The notes below the pieces were generated by a model, which ran no database searches, was not told where the DNA came from, and worked only from the letters and a program-made list of their open reading frames with translations. DNA of 64,000 bases from Alnus glutinosa. Taxonomy: Eukaryota; Streptophyta; Magnoliopsida; Fagales; Betulaceae. Both the position numbers and the translations under genes were made by a program. The DNA is taken from the NCBI RefSeq assembly GCF_958979055.1, contig NC_084887.1, forward strand, positions 39,125,120 through 39,189,119, written 5' to 3'. Positions 11,331 through 22,056 of the stretch are shown here, piece after piece; within the stretch, counting starts at the first letter, position 1; each line of letters opens with the position of its first letter.

Positions 11331-12100
11331 CCTTCTTGATGCCCAGAAAGTCAAAATATATCACCCAACACCACCCAACTCATAAACAAGAACTGAAATT
11401 CAAACAAAATAAGATAGAAAAAGCCAAAACTTGTGAAAATCCAGAAGTAATAGAACAAAAAGATTTTTTTTTTTTTTTTTCACATTCTCATTTTAGTGTT
11501 TGCTCTTGCAGGGAAAAAAAAAAAAAAAAAAAAAAACCTTCTTGATGCCTAGAGAGTCAAAATGTATCATCCAACGCCAGCCTCTTTCATCTTCCACCCA
11601 TGAACTAAATCAAACCCAGAACAAAGAAAATGTTAAAAAAAAAAAAAGAAAAAGAAAAAAGAAGAAGGTCGTGCCTTATGTTAAAAAAAAATCAAAAAAT
11701 CTAACCTTCATTCAAAGAGATGTGGCTGGCTGAGTTGGGGGAAAGGTCCTCGCCGGTGGAGACACCGCCGATAAAGAAGAACGGCTGGCTGGGGAGAGGA
11801 GAGAGAGAGAAAGTGTTTATCGCCTGTGAAGTACGGAAGAGAGAGAGAAAGATGCCGGCCGGTGGAGACGGAATCCGATGAAGAAGGACGGCCGACCAGC
11901 TGGGAAGAGGGAGTGCCAGAGAGAGAGAGAGAGAGAAAGAGTCAGAGGAGTAAATTTTGAATTTTGTTTTATTTTTCTTCGATTTGTCCGCCCATTTGGC
12001 TCTTTTTACTTTTTTGGTTTGTTTTTTATTTAAGCAGTAAAATAAGTTTAAAAAAGCTGTCCACGTAGGAGGGGTGGGATGGGGGTGAAATTTCAGTCCC
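10911..12100 (-). repeat. right inverted arm of the large MULE-like element
   Basis: This is the reverse complement of the left arm, including the tandem duplication, the CG-richer block at 11701-11900 and the terminal 'ctgtccacgtaggagg'. It includes a pure poly(A) run of about 43 bases near 11285-11328 and others near 11514-11536. Frames of more than 130 codons here are compositional (Lys- or Ser/Leu-rich). Confidence 0.75.
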
Positions 12101-12109
12101 ATGGAATAA

Positions 12110-12598
12110 TACATCCATAGGTATCATTTTTTTTTTTTTTGACACTACGTCCAATCAATTTGAATTAACGGCTGAAATGTTGTGTGTGTTTCTTTTTTTC
12201 TTTTCTTTTCCAAATTCTCAGGTATAAACACCACCTTCTTAATTGTTATTTTCTTCATTTTTTTTTCTCAGACATATTGCATAAAGTCTCGTTAATCAAG
12301 ATTCCCAAGTTTAATTTAATTACAACTGGCTAAATTGAAAATAACCTACAGACAAATAATTCATGGAGAGGAATGCAAGTACATAAAAAAAAGCCATTTG
12401 AATTAACAATAAATAATCTTGCTTGAACTCTAGGATGTAGTAACACAATTATTGAGTAGATTTTCAAGAAAGCACTTAATTTACAACATTGAAAGTTAAT
12501 TCGGATAGTATCTATTTCATTTGAAATGAAGATCATATAATGTTTCAACAAGGGTTGTTGAGTCTTAAGTCTATATACAGAGAAATACTAGGAGTACT
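12110..12598. other. AT-rich intergenic DNA
   Basis: Nothing is recognised between the large MULE and the next small element. Confidence 0.35.
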
Positions 12599-12773
12599 AA
12601 ATCTTTTACTAAGAGATGGGTATCAAGATGATGTACATACGTGTAGCTTTTTCATTGGCAACTTATTTGTTGGAGCTAGATGATCAAAACAATTTATTAA
12701 AAAAAAAAAATGCTACAAGTACCAATGAATAATCTCCACATTATTTTGGCACCAATATCTTAGTAAAAGATTT
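12599..12773. mobile_element. MITE, 175 bp
   Basis: Terminal inverted repeats of 23 bp, aaatcttttactaagagat at 12599 and its inverse ending at 12773 (atcttagtaaaagattt), enclose an A/T-rich centre whose flanking parts are also loosely inverted. No clean target duplication is seen. Confidence 0.6.
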
Positions 12774-15178
12774 GAGACCTTTAACATTAATCATATATAT
12801 GTATAGGAGGAGAGGTGAGAGTTCAAATCCGAGTCATTTTATATTAATCTATGAAATATTATGAGAGTGGTTGAGCAAAGCTATCCTTTATCTATCTCCT
12901 TATCTTCTTGTATCTTTGTATTTTCTAAAAAATCTCTTCCTTCCTCCTCCTTCCACTCCCATCTTTTGATACCAAAGCTAGATCGAGCTAGTATATATAA
13001 TACTCTTGGCGTAGCTTCCTTAATTAATTACTTTCTTTCCATGGCGGCAAGAAGGGGTAAAGGAAGGCGTGGTAATCCAATGATGGGTGATGTTAGAGGT
13101 GAAAAAAAAAATGACGAAATCCAAAGTTTTTATGGGCAGGGGCGCCGGCTAAATTTTTTTTATAAAAGCCAATAGGCTAAATTTTATTTTTTACCTTATA
13201 TTTTTTATAATTTTATTTTTTCCAACCGTATAAATTTTTTTTTAAGAAAGTGTTCCTGTCAGCCTCCCTCCCTCGGTCACTGCAACTCACTATGCTTTCA
13301 TATATATATATATATATATATGGTTTCATATGGTTTTGTAATTCAAAAACTAAGAAAGAGTTTCTTACGTTCAAGTTATTGTTATGTGATTGTCATGCTC
13401 TAGTTTGTAATGTTGGAAATATAAAGATGTGGAAGTATGGAAAATTGAAGAAAGCAGGAAAAATAAAAACTGTATAGAAAGAATATTGGACAGTAAATCA
13501 AATGTAAATTCGTCACTTAAACAATAAGTTTCGTAAAAGGGAATACAATAATTTTGTCATCAGGATATAATACTGCTCAAATATAGTATGCAGATCGCAA
13601 ATTCTGAACATTACTCTGAATTCAGAAATTCTTAAATAGTAGAGAAGATGAAATAGAAGAGAAGAAAAAAGATTTTGAAAATATGCTGGAGAATATAGTT
13701 TTTATCTAAAAACTTAGAATTAGTTTACATCAGTTTTAATACAGTTTATAACCGTTGTAAACACAATTAGAAAATATAGTTTCTGACAGTTTATAAAAAC
13801 AGTTAAATATTCAAAAATATTAATCTCGTGTGCGACGATGCGAGCGTCAAAGCGACACGTGTGCGACGATGATGTAACTAGCATAACTAGCACATGTATA
13901 CTCAAAATCTTATATAGTATAAGAGCTTGATAAATGGTTATAAAGCACAAAAAATACTCATAACTTTTCAATGTGGGACAAAGAGTAACAGAAAGAAATA
14001 GAGGAAAATTTAAAAATTCAAATTTAAGATAAACTTAAATTTCCATATATTCAAATTAGAGAAAAACTTTGATTTTCATGAAATAATTTTAAACATGTAA
14101 ATCATCATACTTTATACTTCATAATCATACTATATTCTTACATATATAATCATAAAATATATAGTCTTTATCTTTCTCCCATCATGAGATTTTCCCTTTG
14201 CCCCTCTTTCCCGTGGGAGTTGCTCTAGGGACTACGAGAGATCCCCGGCCCTTCTTCCCTGTTAGATTTTCCCTTCCCTTCTCCTCCATGACTTGAGAGA
14301 TTTCCTCATTCCTTTTCTTCTTCCTCATTCTTTTTGGGCCTTTATGTCAACAAGTCAATTGGACCAGGTTTCGACCCATTTTCAGTTTTGTTCTTTTTTA
14401 AGCTTCGTACCGGCCGAATTATCTCCTCCTAACTCTCCCAATTTTATCTTTGGATTCAAATGTTGCATCTGCTGTCATATCTTCAAGTGAAGATAAACTC
14501 AACACTTCAACCTAATCACCATAAATATAGAATTAGTTATGATCAACTATCCATCTCATTTGTATGTCTTTGTATTTTCAATTTATAATTTGTAATCTTT
14601 AGTTGTTTCATGTAATAGATTCAACTATATATACACTGCCTTAACCACAATTATGGTAAGGCAGAACAACCTAAGTACAAGGGTAATGTTACAGGGAGTT
14701 CTCGTCATGTCCTCTTAAATATTATGTGACTTTTGAAATTACTATTAAATTTAAGATGATCTTCTAAAAAATAATTTCATGTTTTACGATAAAAGTGTCG
14801 ATAGTCAAGGCAACATAAATATAGCCATTGATTAACGTTAGATTATTTTTTTTGGGCATTGAATGGGTTTTGCTCCTATTTAAAGGCTATTCAAGCTATA
14901 GCCCTTGTAACCAACACATTATCACCCTAACAAACACTGACAATTGAGAAAGACATATATTTAATATATCTAAGGAATTAAAGTATAAAAGAAACGACAC
15001 ATTCAATGGTTATGCTAAGGGCATTTATTGAATATTGACGTTGAACCGTCGATATTGGGAATAGCAACTACCAAGCCAAACAAAGGTTGGTTTGGTGTTG
15101 TTAACTACCTATACCAACACCCGGAAGCTCCGCACCGAGAATTTGGGAGGTTAGCAACTATCAAAGAGAAATGAGAAA
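12774..15178. other. intergenic DNA with decayed repeats
   Basis: No complete gene is seen. At 13038 an ATG opens a short basic reading (MAARRGKGRRGNP...) that resembles the first residues of some plant Ty3/gypsy gag proteins, but it is lost after about 30 codons. An (AT)n tract lies at about 13300-13320. Around 13960 'caatgtgggac' is a word common in plant LTRs. The CT-rich 14160-14420 region resembles a gene leader but leads to no coding frame that I recognise. Confidence 0.35.
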
Positions 15179-15360
15179 GAGAAATGATTCCTACACTCAT
15201 TTCTCACAATAGCTCCACAACAAGTTGACGTGGCTGGTAATATTTTATTATTTTTTTACAAAAAGAAAAGAAAAGAAAATAAAAAAAATAATAAAATATT
15301 ACCAGCCACATCAGCTTGTTGTGGGGCTGTTGTGAGAAATGAGTGTAATGATCATTTCTC
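15179..15360. mobile_element. hairpin MITE A
   Basis: The unit is almost palindromic over 182 bp: gagaaatgattcctacactc... facing ...gagtgtaatgatcatttctc, and 'gctggtaatattttatta' facing 'taataaaatattaccagc'. The loop is A-rich. Confidence 0.75.
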
Positions 15361-15363
15361 AAT

Positions 15364-15520
15364 GAGAAATGATTAAAACATTCACACTACACAACAATGA
15401 CACAATACCAAGGCACAATGGAGTGGGGTCCATGGCACAATGGAGTGGAGTCCATGTCCACTCCATTGTGCCTTGGTGTTGTGTCATTGTTGTGTAGTGT
15501 GAGTGTAATGATCACTCCCC
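15364..15520. mobile_element. hairpin MITE B
   Basis: This near-palindrome follows MITE A directly: 'cacactacacaacaatgaca' faces 'tgtcattgttgtgtagtgtg', and 'aaggcacaatggagtgg' faces 'ccactccattgtgcctt'. Part of one arm is duplicated (ggcacaatggagtgg.gtccatg occurs twice). Its outer ends (gagaaatgat; gtgtaatgatcac) resemble those of MITE A. Confidence 0.75.
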
Positions 15521-15554
15521 AAGAGAAATATTACATTTATTTAAGAAAAATGCT

Positions 15555-15606
15555 TGTTACTCAACAGGTTGTGCACAACAAGTGCACAACCTGTTGTGTA
15601 TGTAAC
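15555..15606. mobile_element. very short hairpin C
   Basis: A 52-base hairpin: gttactcaacaggttgtgcac faces gtgcacaacctgttgtgtatgtaac, with almost no loop. It is probably the ends of a MITE related to the neighbouring 'caacaagtgcacaac' unit after loss of the centre. Confidence 0.6.
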
Positions 15607-15648
15607 AAAGCTCTTTATTTAAACTTTTATAAAAGGAAAATGTTAGAT

Positions 15649-15760
15649 TTACAACACCAACACAACAAGTGCACAACAATCCCTCATATGAAGGTGGAAC
15701 CCACACACTGGGGCCCACCCTCATGTGAGGGGTTGTTGTACACTTGTTGTAATGGTGTAG
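15649..15760. mobile_element. hairpin MITE D
   Basis: 'acaacaagtgcacaacaatc' and 'ccctcatatgaaggtgg' face 'ccaccctcatgtgagggg' and 'gttgttgtacacttgttgt'. The core word (caacaagtgcacaac) is shared with hairpin C. Confidence 0.65.
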
Positions 15761-15769
15761 TGCAGGAAT

Positions 15770-16411
15770 CAAAATGAGTTTTACTAACCGAGATGGAAGA
15801 AGACAGAATCGGGCTAGTTTGGTTTTATTAAAAAGGTTTTGTTGGTACAGTTTCCGGTACGGTGACGTGTTGCCTTGTGATCCGTTGCCTTCCTTGATAT
15901 TCGCTCTCTTCGTAATCTGCAAAACTCTCGTGGGGGTGCCGACCATACCCCCACTCCGATGCCTAAGTCAGTTCAAACTATTTATTTTCTGGAGAGTATC
16001 AATAATCTCATAGCTTAGAGAATTTGCCCGTAAAAAATACCTGACGTAGTAGTCTTATTTATAGACTCACAGTTCACAATTATGAAACTAATGGAGTGCT
16101 TGGAGCATAATCTAATTAGGAGTTTGAGTCCTATATCACATAGTCTTTAATCTTATCTTCATAGAATTCAAATTGGGTAGTAGAGTCCAAACTGGATATG
16201 ACACTCTCTTTAGCTAATGTCATTCTATTAGGTACCTTATCCCATATTTGATGGGATAGAAGTCTATCTTGATATATTTGGGATATGCGACTTTTTGGAG
16301 ATAATGGATGGTCTTCTACTTAAGTCTAATTTGGCCGGGTCAACCCGATGGGCTCAGCCCCCGATACTACCTTAGGCCCACGTGTTTTTGGAGCTAATTA
16401 TTTCTCCAACA
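15770..16411 (-). mobile_element. solo-LTR-like remnant
   Basis: Read on the minus strand, the unit begins tgttggagaaataattagct (right edge 16411). It passes a TATA-like region and reaches 'ctgacttaggcatcggagtg' followed by 'gtcggcacccccacgagag' near 15970-15920. The 'gacttaggcatcggag' type word is frequent near the end of plant Ty3/gypsy LTRs. No internal retrotransposon region or clear 5-bp target duplication is seen. Confidence 0.45.
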
Positions 16412-16591
16412 CGTTTAAAAATCATTGAACCACTATTATTTGGACGTTGACATGGCATAATGTATAATTAACCATGTTGCTTTGCCTCTTTCATTATTAT
16501 TGTCATTTGTGAATGGCTGTCGCACTTGCAGTCTTGGTTCCTAATATTATGATGCAAACTTTATTCTCAACGGCTGCAGCTCTGGCCGCTT

Positions 16592-16636
<45 letters not shown>

Positions 16637-17687
16637 TATCATCGGAAGATGCTAAGAGTGATTGCTGATTAGAATCCCAAAGTGTTCAATTCATGTAAGA
16701 AAATGGGATTAGAAAGAAAGAAAGAAGGAAAGAAAAGTGAGAAAGGAGACACATTACAGCCGCAGAGCGGCAGAGGGAAGAATTAAAGTGGTAGATGTTA
16801 AGATTTTCTTTTTGCTTTTTATAGTTTGTATGTATTTTTTTAGTTGAATAAGCAAATATATATAATTGGTGATCAGTAGGAGCAATGTCAACATAGCTGG
16901 CTGGTGGGGATGGGGATTGGGAACCCCACAATTAGCTACAGCTTTGAATCTCTTTCTGTCGGACCTCAGTGGCATAATATATATATATATATTTATTGGT
17001 CTAAATTTCCAGCAGAGCCAACCTGGTATTGATATCGTCTGTCTGTCTGTCTATCTGTCTCTCTCACATACTGTGAAATATGTTACAGCCAAAGATGTCC
17101 CATACACTACACACAAAATTAAACCCCCTCCAACTTGCAGAACCAGACATAAGACAACCATTATACTGCTTTACAGCCCACACATATCTCCAAATGATAT
17201 CAATTTAAACACCCTCTCTCTCTCTCTCTCTCGTCCTTTTTAATATATATATATATATTTTCTGTGCTGCTTCAAAATTCTGCCTTTCGCTTGTATGGAT
17301 TTGCTGTCTGTTTGAAACATCAAAAGGATAAAAATTTTCTTTGCTCAGAAAAAAACTAGATATATATTTTTTTAATTTTTTAATTTTTTTTTTGACCTTT
17401 TTGGTTGTGAATCTTGTATTTACTGCTATATATTGATGATTGAATTGGGATTGATGATTGAATTGGGTGGTTTGGTAGAGGTGAGAGGGAAGTGAGTGAT
17501 TGGGCGTGTATGTAATAATCCCGAAAGTGTTGTCGGCGCATGGTCACTTTCTGTCGGCATTGTCTGTATCCAACGATGATACAGAGATAGAGAGAGTGAG
17601 TGAGTGAGAGCATTTCCATTAATTTATTCCAACGTACAAAAACGAAGTTCGATAGATAGGTAGAGACGCTTCTGGGGTTTTTATTAC
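16412..17687. other. intergenic DNA with microsatellites
   Basis: Holds (AT)n tracts near 16593-16630, 16976-16992 and 17241-17260, a (GTCT)n/(CT)n region near 17037-17065 and a CT tract near 17214-17232. No gene or RNA is recognised. Part of it may be promoter or leader of the kinase gene at 18774. Confidence 0.35.
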
Positions 17688-18123
17688 CTTTACTCAGAGA
17701 GCGGCCAGCATCTGTATCATCACCCACTGAAGAAGCATATTTATTTGGACCTGGGCTGGCTGTCTCATGCTCTGTCTTTGTACCAACTGAGACTTCAAGA
17801 TGCGGTCGTGATCGCGAGTGGGTTTCATTGCTTCTTTTATGCCTCAAAACCCTTTTTCATTTCTTGATTTGGTAGAATACTCGGGGGTATCTTCTTGATT
17901 TGACTGCTGCCTTTTTCCTTTGATCGAGGAGGATTCAATTTCAATGGGGGAATGCGGGTGAATATTGATTTGGGTGGTAGTTGTATTAGAAGACTCATCC
18001 TTTTTGTCATTGGGCCTTTGGCAAATGAAGCTGCGGTTCCTAGAGATCTGGCTACATTACTTCTCTGGGAATACAGGTCTGGACCCTTTTCTGTTTCAGC
18101 TTTAATTTCAACTAGTTCCAAAT
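17688..18123 (-). pseudogene. frameshifted exon of an unidentified gene
   Basis: On the minus strand this block is bounded by a good acceptor (after 'ccaattcaatcag') and a good donor (aaag|gtaataaa). Between them the coding sense continues through three frames in turn: SDLELVEIKAETEKGPDLY... to about 18010, then NIHPHSPIEIESSSIKGKRQ... to about 17848, then HKRSNETHSRSRPHLEVSVG... to 17688. Two frameshifts therefore break it. The product is hydrophilic and Ser/Lys-rich and I do not recognise the family. Retained splice sites mean it is a genomic fragment, not a processed copy. Confidence 0.5.
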
Positions 18124-18773
18124 CTGATTGAATTGGAAAAAAATTCAGATGTTAATCTACGTTTTGGGTCAATACATTATATGCATCTTTGAATTGAATT
18201 CAAGGCGTTGCAGTTAAAAGAGTCTGTCAATGATCATATTTAGCCTTGTTACTATATCTGGATTGAACTGTTATTATAGACTTATTTGGGATTGGTTAGT
18301 TGTCATTAGTCATCTCGTCAGATCTTTTATGCTCTTTTATTGAGCATTCGATATCAATGCATGCTTTCTATACCTGGTCGTGTTCTTTGCAGTTTTCCAG
18401 GTAAAAAAAAATTGAACTTACAGTCGTGATTCACTTATTCTGATTACCCGTTTTGTGTCTGGTTTACTCCTAATCAGAAGATTTTGTAAGCGATTTGCCA
18501 TCTATGGTTCTGACCAATTTATCCACTCTTGTTTCAGTAATGCTAATTGCTGCCCAACTTCTTTCGACCATCCATTTGCATATAAAAACTTAACAAACGT
18601 GAATCTTGCTCGCATGTTTTTAGTTTTTCTTTTCTTTTCTAATTTTTTTAGCTTCTTTTTCCAGTAGATTATGATTATTTTGCTTGTGGCATCCTTTGCA
18701 TTACAGGTTCAATGTGCAACAAATTATATCCCAATAATACTCTACAGCATAGCTGAAGTGGTTCCCATACCAG
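18124..18773. other. probable leader/promoter of the kinase gene
   Basis: No coding region is seen. An acceptor-like site (cattacag at about 18700-18707) followed by 66 bases before the ATG suggests that the kinase mRNA has an intron in its 5' leader. Confidence 0.35.
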
Positions 18774-21700
18774 ATGTCAGGGCATCTTGCAGCAATAATA
18801 GGAGGTGCTGCAGGGGCCGTGGCATTGGTGGGGATAGTTATCTTCTTTATATGGTTCTGTCTTTCTCACAAAACAAGCGTTTCAAGAACTTCTGAGACAG
18901 GGTCCTCTGATCCGTCTATCCAAGGTAACTTTTACAGTATATATATATATCTATTTCTTCAAGGGTTTCAAAAGAGACAAACTCAACATAAAGAGCAATC
19001 AGTTCATAGTTTTTTTGAATAACCTGCAGTGGGAAGACATGTTGGGGTTGAGTTGTCATTACGAGAAACAAGGCGTTTTGAGATGGAAGAATTGTCTGTT
19101 GCCACAACAAATTTCAGTGATAAAAATTTAATCGGGGAAGGAAAGTTTGGGGAGGTATATCACGGATTGCTTAATGATGGGATGCGTGTGGCCATCAAAA
19201 AGCGACCTGGAGCACCTAGCCAAGAATTTATTGATGAGGTAATAATCACTTTCCGAAAACAGAAAATAGAGGAAGCAACAGAAACAGTTAATTAAGATTT
19301 ACAAGATTTCAACTCTGTTTCCTTAAAAAAGAAGAAAAAAATAAGATGCAGCTAGAAAGAAATAAAAAGAAAAAATAGTGGTAAAAGGTGGAAGTCGATA
19401 AAATGAATTCCTAAACTGGTTGCAGAGTAATTTTCTTTCGTCTCTGAAGTCTCCCCCTGATAATATTCAAGTTTCATTTTAGATAGGATCATAATACTAG
19501 CTTGACAAACCTCCAGGATTGGCTAAGGAATATGAATATTTGTAGCAAACAGTGTTTTGCTTTTTCTGTTTTTTTGTTTTTGTTTCCCATATTATTCGAT
19601 CTTGCATTACCATGAAAAATCATGGTATGGGTTGCCTTTCTTTTTTCGATTTCTCTTCCAGATTCCTTTGGTTGCTTCAAAATCTGGTAATGAAATATGT
19701 ACAACTGAGTCAACTCAACAACATCTGCCCCCAATTGATTGCTTTTATGCTGGTTAATCCTTTGCCAATCTGCTCAATCTAGTAAGTCAGTTCAATTGAG
19801 AAAACCTTTTCCTGGCTTCTTGGGCTCACAAAAGCGAATATTCTGATTGAAATGGAGGATAGACTGTGAGCCAATGTTCGAACTTAAGACCTCTATTCTG
19901 ATACTATTTTAAATTACCGGTTATCTTGAAAGTTTAAGCTGACAGGAAATTATGAATTTAATCATATAGTTAATATTCTAACAAACTGCACTAAATTATT
20001 TGGAACAAGTTCTCTTACATTGGAACTTGTGTTTCCTCTTTTCTTGTTTTGCGAATCTAATGGACTGGCATATAAATTTAATATTATATTTTTCCCTGGT
20101 TTTCCTGTTTATGATTTTGTGTTACAGGGTATGTCTTACTTTTAGTATTTTTTGTGGTTGATCTAACAGGACTGACTTTTAATTATCAGGTACTCTACCT
20201 TTCACCTATTCGGCATCAGAATCTTGTGATTCTATTGGGCTACTGCCAGGAAAATAATCAACAGTTTCTCATATATGAATATATACCTAAAGGAAGCGTC
20301 TCCAGTCACTTGTATGGTAACTCTCTATCCAGTCAACATGTTTGTTTTTATTTATCTCAGTGAACTAGAGTATATTGGTGAAGGAAATATCTCAACTGAT
20401 TCTTTCTCCATACAAAGTTTCATCCACTACTTCATCCATCTTACCTTTAATTTTTTAAGCAAAATCATGGTAGATACAATACTCAATCACTACCAAAAAA
20501 AAAAAATAGATACAACACTCAAATCATTATAAAGTTTCTTCTGCATTTTGTTCTCAGCTTGTTATATACTTAGACCTTGCATCTCTGATATTTAATTCTG
20601 ATGCATGTTGAAAATGTGATTTTGTGTTTGCAGGAACGGGCCAATATTCACGTGAAAAGTTAGAATTCAAGCATAGAGTTTCAATAGCTCTAGGGGCAGC
20701 TAAAGGTGATCCTCTGCAAAATCAGTGAGCATTTGTGGCTTTCCTGGTATCCGTTTTTCTTTTCTTTAGATAAAATATCCAAATATCGATATGGGTCCCA
20801 CAAAATTCTTTTGTAAGCTACTGTAAGACTTTCAGTTATCTAAATGTTCCTCTTTTATGTGGAAAAGGCCTTGAAGCACTGCTACCTGAGTCATCTGGAT
20901 CTCATTCATCTTGTCTATGTGCAGGTTTGGCTCATCTTCACTCTCAGAGTCCCCGTCTGATACATAAGGATTTCAAGACTGCCAATGTTCTTGTTGGTGA
21001 AAATTTTATAGCTAAGGTTGCAGATGCAGGACTTCGTAATTTCCTAGGAAGAGTTGATGTAGCAGGCCCATCTTCTCAAGTGACAGCAGATGAGATATTC
21101 CTTGCCCCAGAGTATTACTCCTTAATTTTTTTTTTTTTTTTTTTAAATGAGTGGCTCCAGGAGGGGAGTTGTCCTAGAAACCTCTACTTGATGAGTAGTG
21201 GTCCCTGGCCGCTGTGCTACTCCTGGGGTTAACTGTTTAATTTCCCATGTTGCTTATGACCATTTAGATGATACACTGTTAATTACTAACACTGTCCACT
21301 GATGCAGAGTGCAAGAGTTCAGACGATTTTCTGAAAAAAGTGATGTATACAGTTTCGGGGTATTCCTCTTGGAGCTAGTAAGCGGGCGGGAAGCAACGGA
21401 ATCACCTTCTTTTGACTCAAATCAGAACCTGGTTGAATGGGTATGTCATGGTCTTCGTACAATACTGATGCACTGTTAATATGCTATGTGACCCTAATCA
21501 TGCAGTGTAAAGGTTTATATCAGCTTCTCTAGATTATTTTTTGACGACCAGGTGATATAGCATGTTTGTTGGTGGCTCATTGCAGAGACCATCGTGGTAG
21601 TACATACATATAAAAATAAAAATGTAAAAGCACACGTAGATCTGCTTGTGTGCGCGTGTTTGTAGCAACCAAGATTCTAAGTGTCCTATTCATGCTTACA

Positions 21701-22056
21701 AGTAATTTAATTGCTGCAAATTCACATTTAGGGTCATAAATGCAGCAGCTTTTGATATACATGATCAATTGTGTTGTATTTCTCCTGTGAAGGTGCAAAA
21801 TAATCAAGAACATAGCAAGTTTTCCGACATCATTGATCAAAGATTGGTGAATACCTTTACAGCCGAAGTTATGGAGGAGGTTATACAACTGATAGTACGA
21901 TGTGTGGAACCTTTGAGTGAGCGGCGACCTGCCATTAGCTATGTGGTTATGGAACTTGATCGGATACTTGATAAAGAGGTGAGCTTGACAACAGTCACGG
22001 GGGAAGGGACCCAAACGGTGGCACTCGGAAGCCAGTTATTTAGAGCAACAAAATAA
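18774..22056 (+). CDS. membrane-anchored receptor-like kinase with altered HRD and DFG motifs
   Basis: Seven coding exons fit in phase: 18774-18924, 19030-19238, 20190-20316, 20634-20705, 20925-21111, 21308-21440 and 21793-22056, giving 380 residues. The N-terminus has no signal peptide or ectodomain but one membrane helix (about 7-30, AAIIGGAAGAVALVGIVIFF). A juxtamembrane region and a kinase domain follow. The glycine loop (GEGKFGEVYHG) and the ATP lysine (VAIKK, Lys107) are present. The catalytic HRD is HKD (200-202) and DFG is DAG (220-222), while APE (247-249) is kept. Asp202 and Asp220 remain, so activity is uncertain; this is an atypical non-RD kinase or a pseudokinase-like signalling adaptor. 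The end (LGSQLFRATK) is typical of its plant subfamily. The donor of exon 5 (cca ga|gtatta) is weak, with a retroposon fragment inserted just after it. Two broken copies lie downstream at 26.2 and 30.2 kb. Confidence 0.83.
20471..20526 (+). mobile_element. possible ultra-short retroposition scar
   Basis: The text tagatacaatactcaa is followed by 'tcactacc' plus about 12 A and then by tagatacaacactcaa (one mismatch). This could be a target duplication around a 20-base insert consisting of a short 3' end and poly(A). It lies in intron 3 of the kinase gene. The mismatch makes it less certain than the other scars. Confidence 0.4.
21116..21224 (-). mobile_element. short retroposon 3' fragment in intron 5 of the kinase gene
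   Basis: About 95 bases (21123-21217) start with a poly(T) of about 18, so the retroposon is on the minus strand ending in poly(A). They are flanked by tactcct at 21116-21122 and 21218-21224. The truncated kinase copy near 26190-26210 (ctacccctaggttaactctt) lacks the insert and continues straight into the flanking 'ggttaact.tttaatttccca', which supports an insertion after duplication. The body (ggctccaggagg..., gatgagtagtgg) is not recognised. Confidence 0.6.

Larger units (their letters stand above)
7198..12100. mobile_element. large MULE-like element with kilobase inverted arms
   Basis: An exact 9-bp direct repeat, atggaataa, flanks the unit at 7189-7197 and 12101-12109. Inside it the first 1.35 kb (7198-8551) is repeated, inverted, as the last 1.2 kb (10911-12100), leaving a loop of about 2.4 kb. 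Both ends start GGGA and share 'cctcctac.tggacag'. The 9-bp duplication, long inverted ends and FAR1-type gene remnant in the loop point to the Mutator superfamily. Landmarks found in both arms include a CT-microsatellite, a block with 'cagccagcc' words, a (TTC)n tract, and a tandem duplication of about 185 bp. No complete transposase is visible. Transcripts of this unit could fold into a hairpin over 1 kb long. Confidence 0.75.

Noticed and set aside
11701-12114. 137-codon frame in the right MULE arm
   Set aside because: The frame is not conserved in the left arm and is driven by CT-rich and poly(A) tracts.
12800-12840. 'gagttcaaatccgag' as a tRNA T-arm
   Set aside because: No matching D-arm, anticodon stem or acceptor stem upstream. 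No convincing tRNA, rRNA or snoRNA gene was found by eye anywhere in the window.
13038-13175. Short basic peptide resembling the start of a gypsy gag protein
   Set aside because: Only about 30 codons look meaningful and no retrotransposon sequence follows; mentioned only in the intergenic entry.
18924-19029. Kinase gene broken by stops between exons
   Set aside because: The stops lie in introns; all seven exons join in phase with acceptable splice sites.
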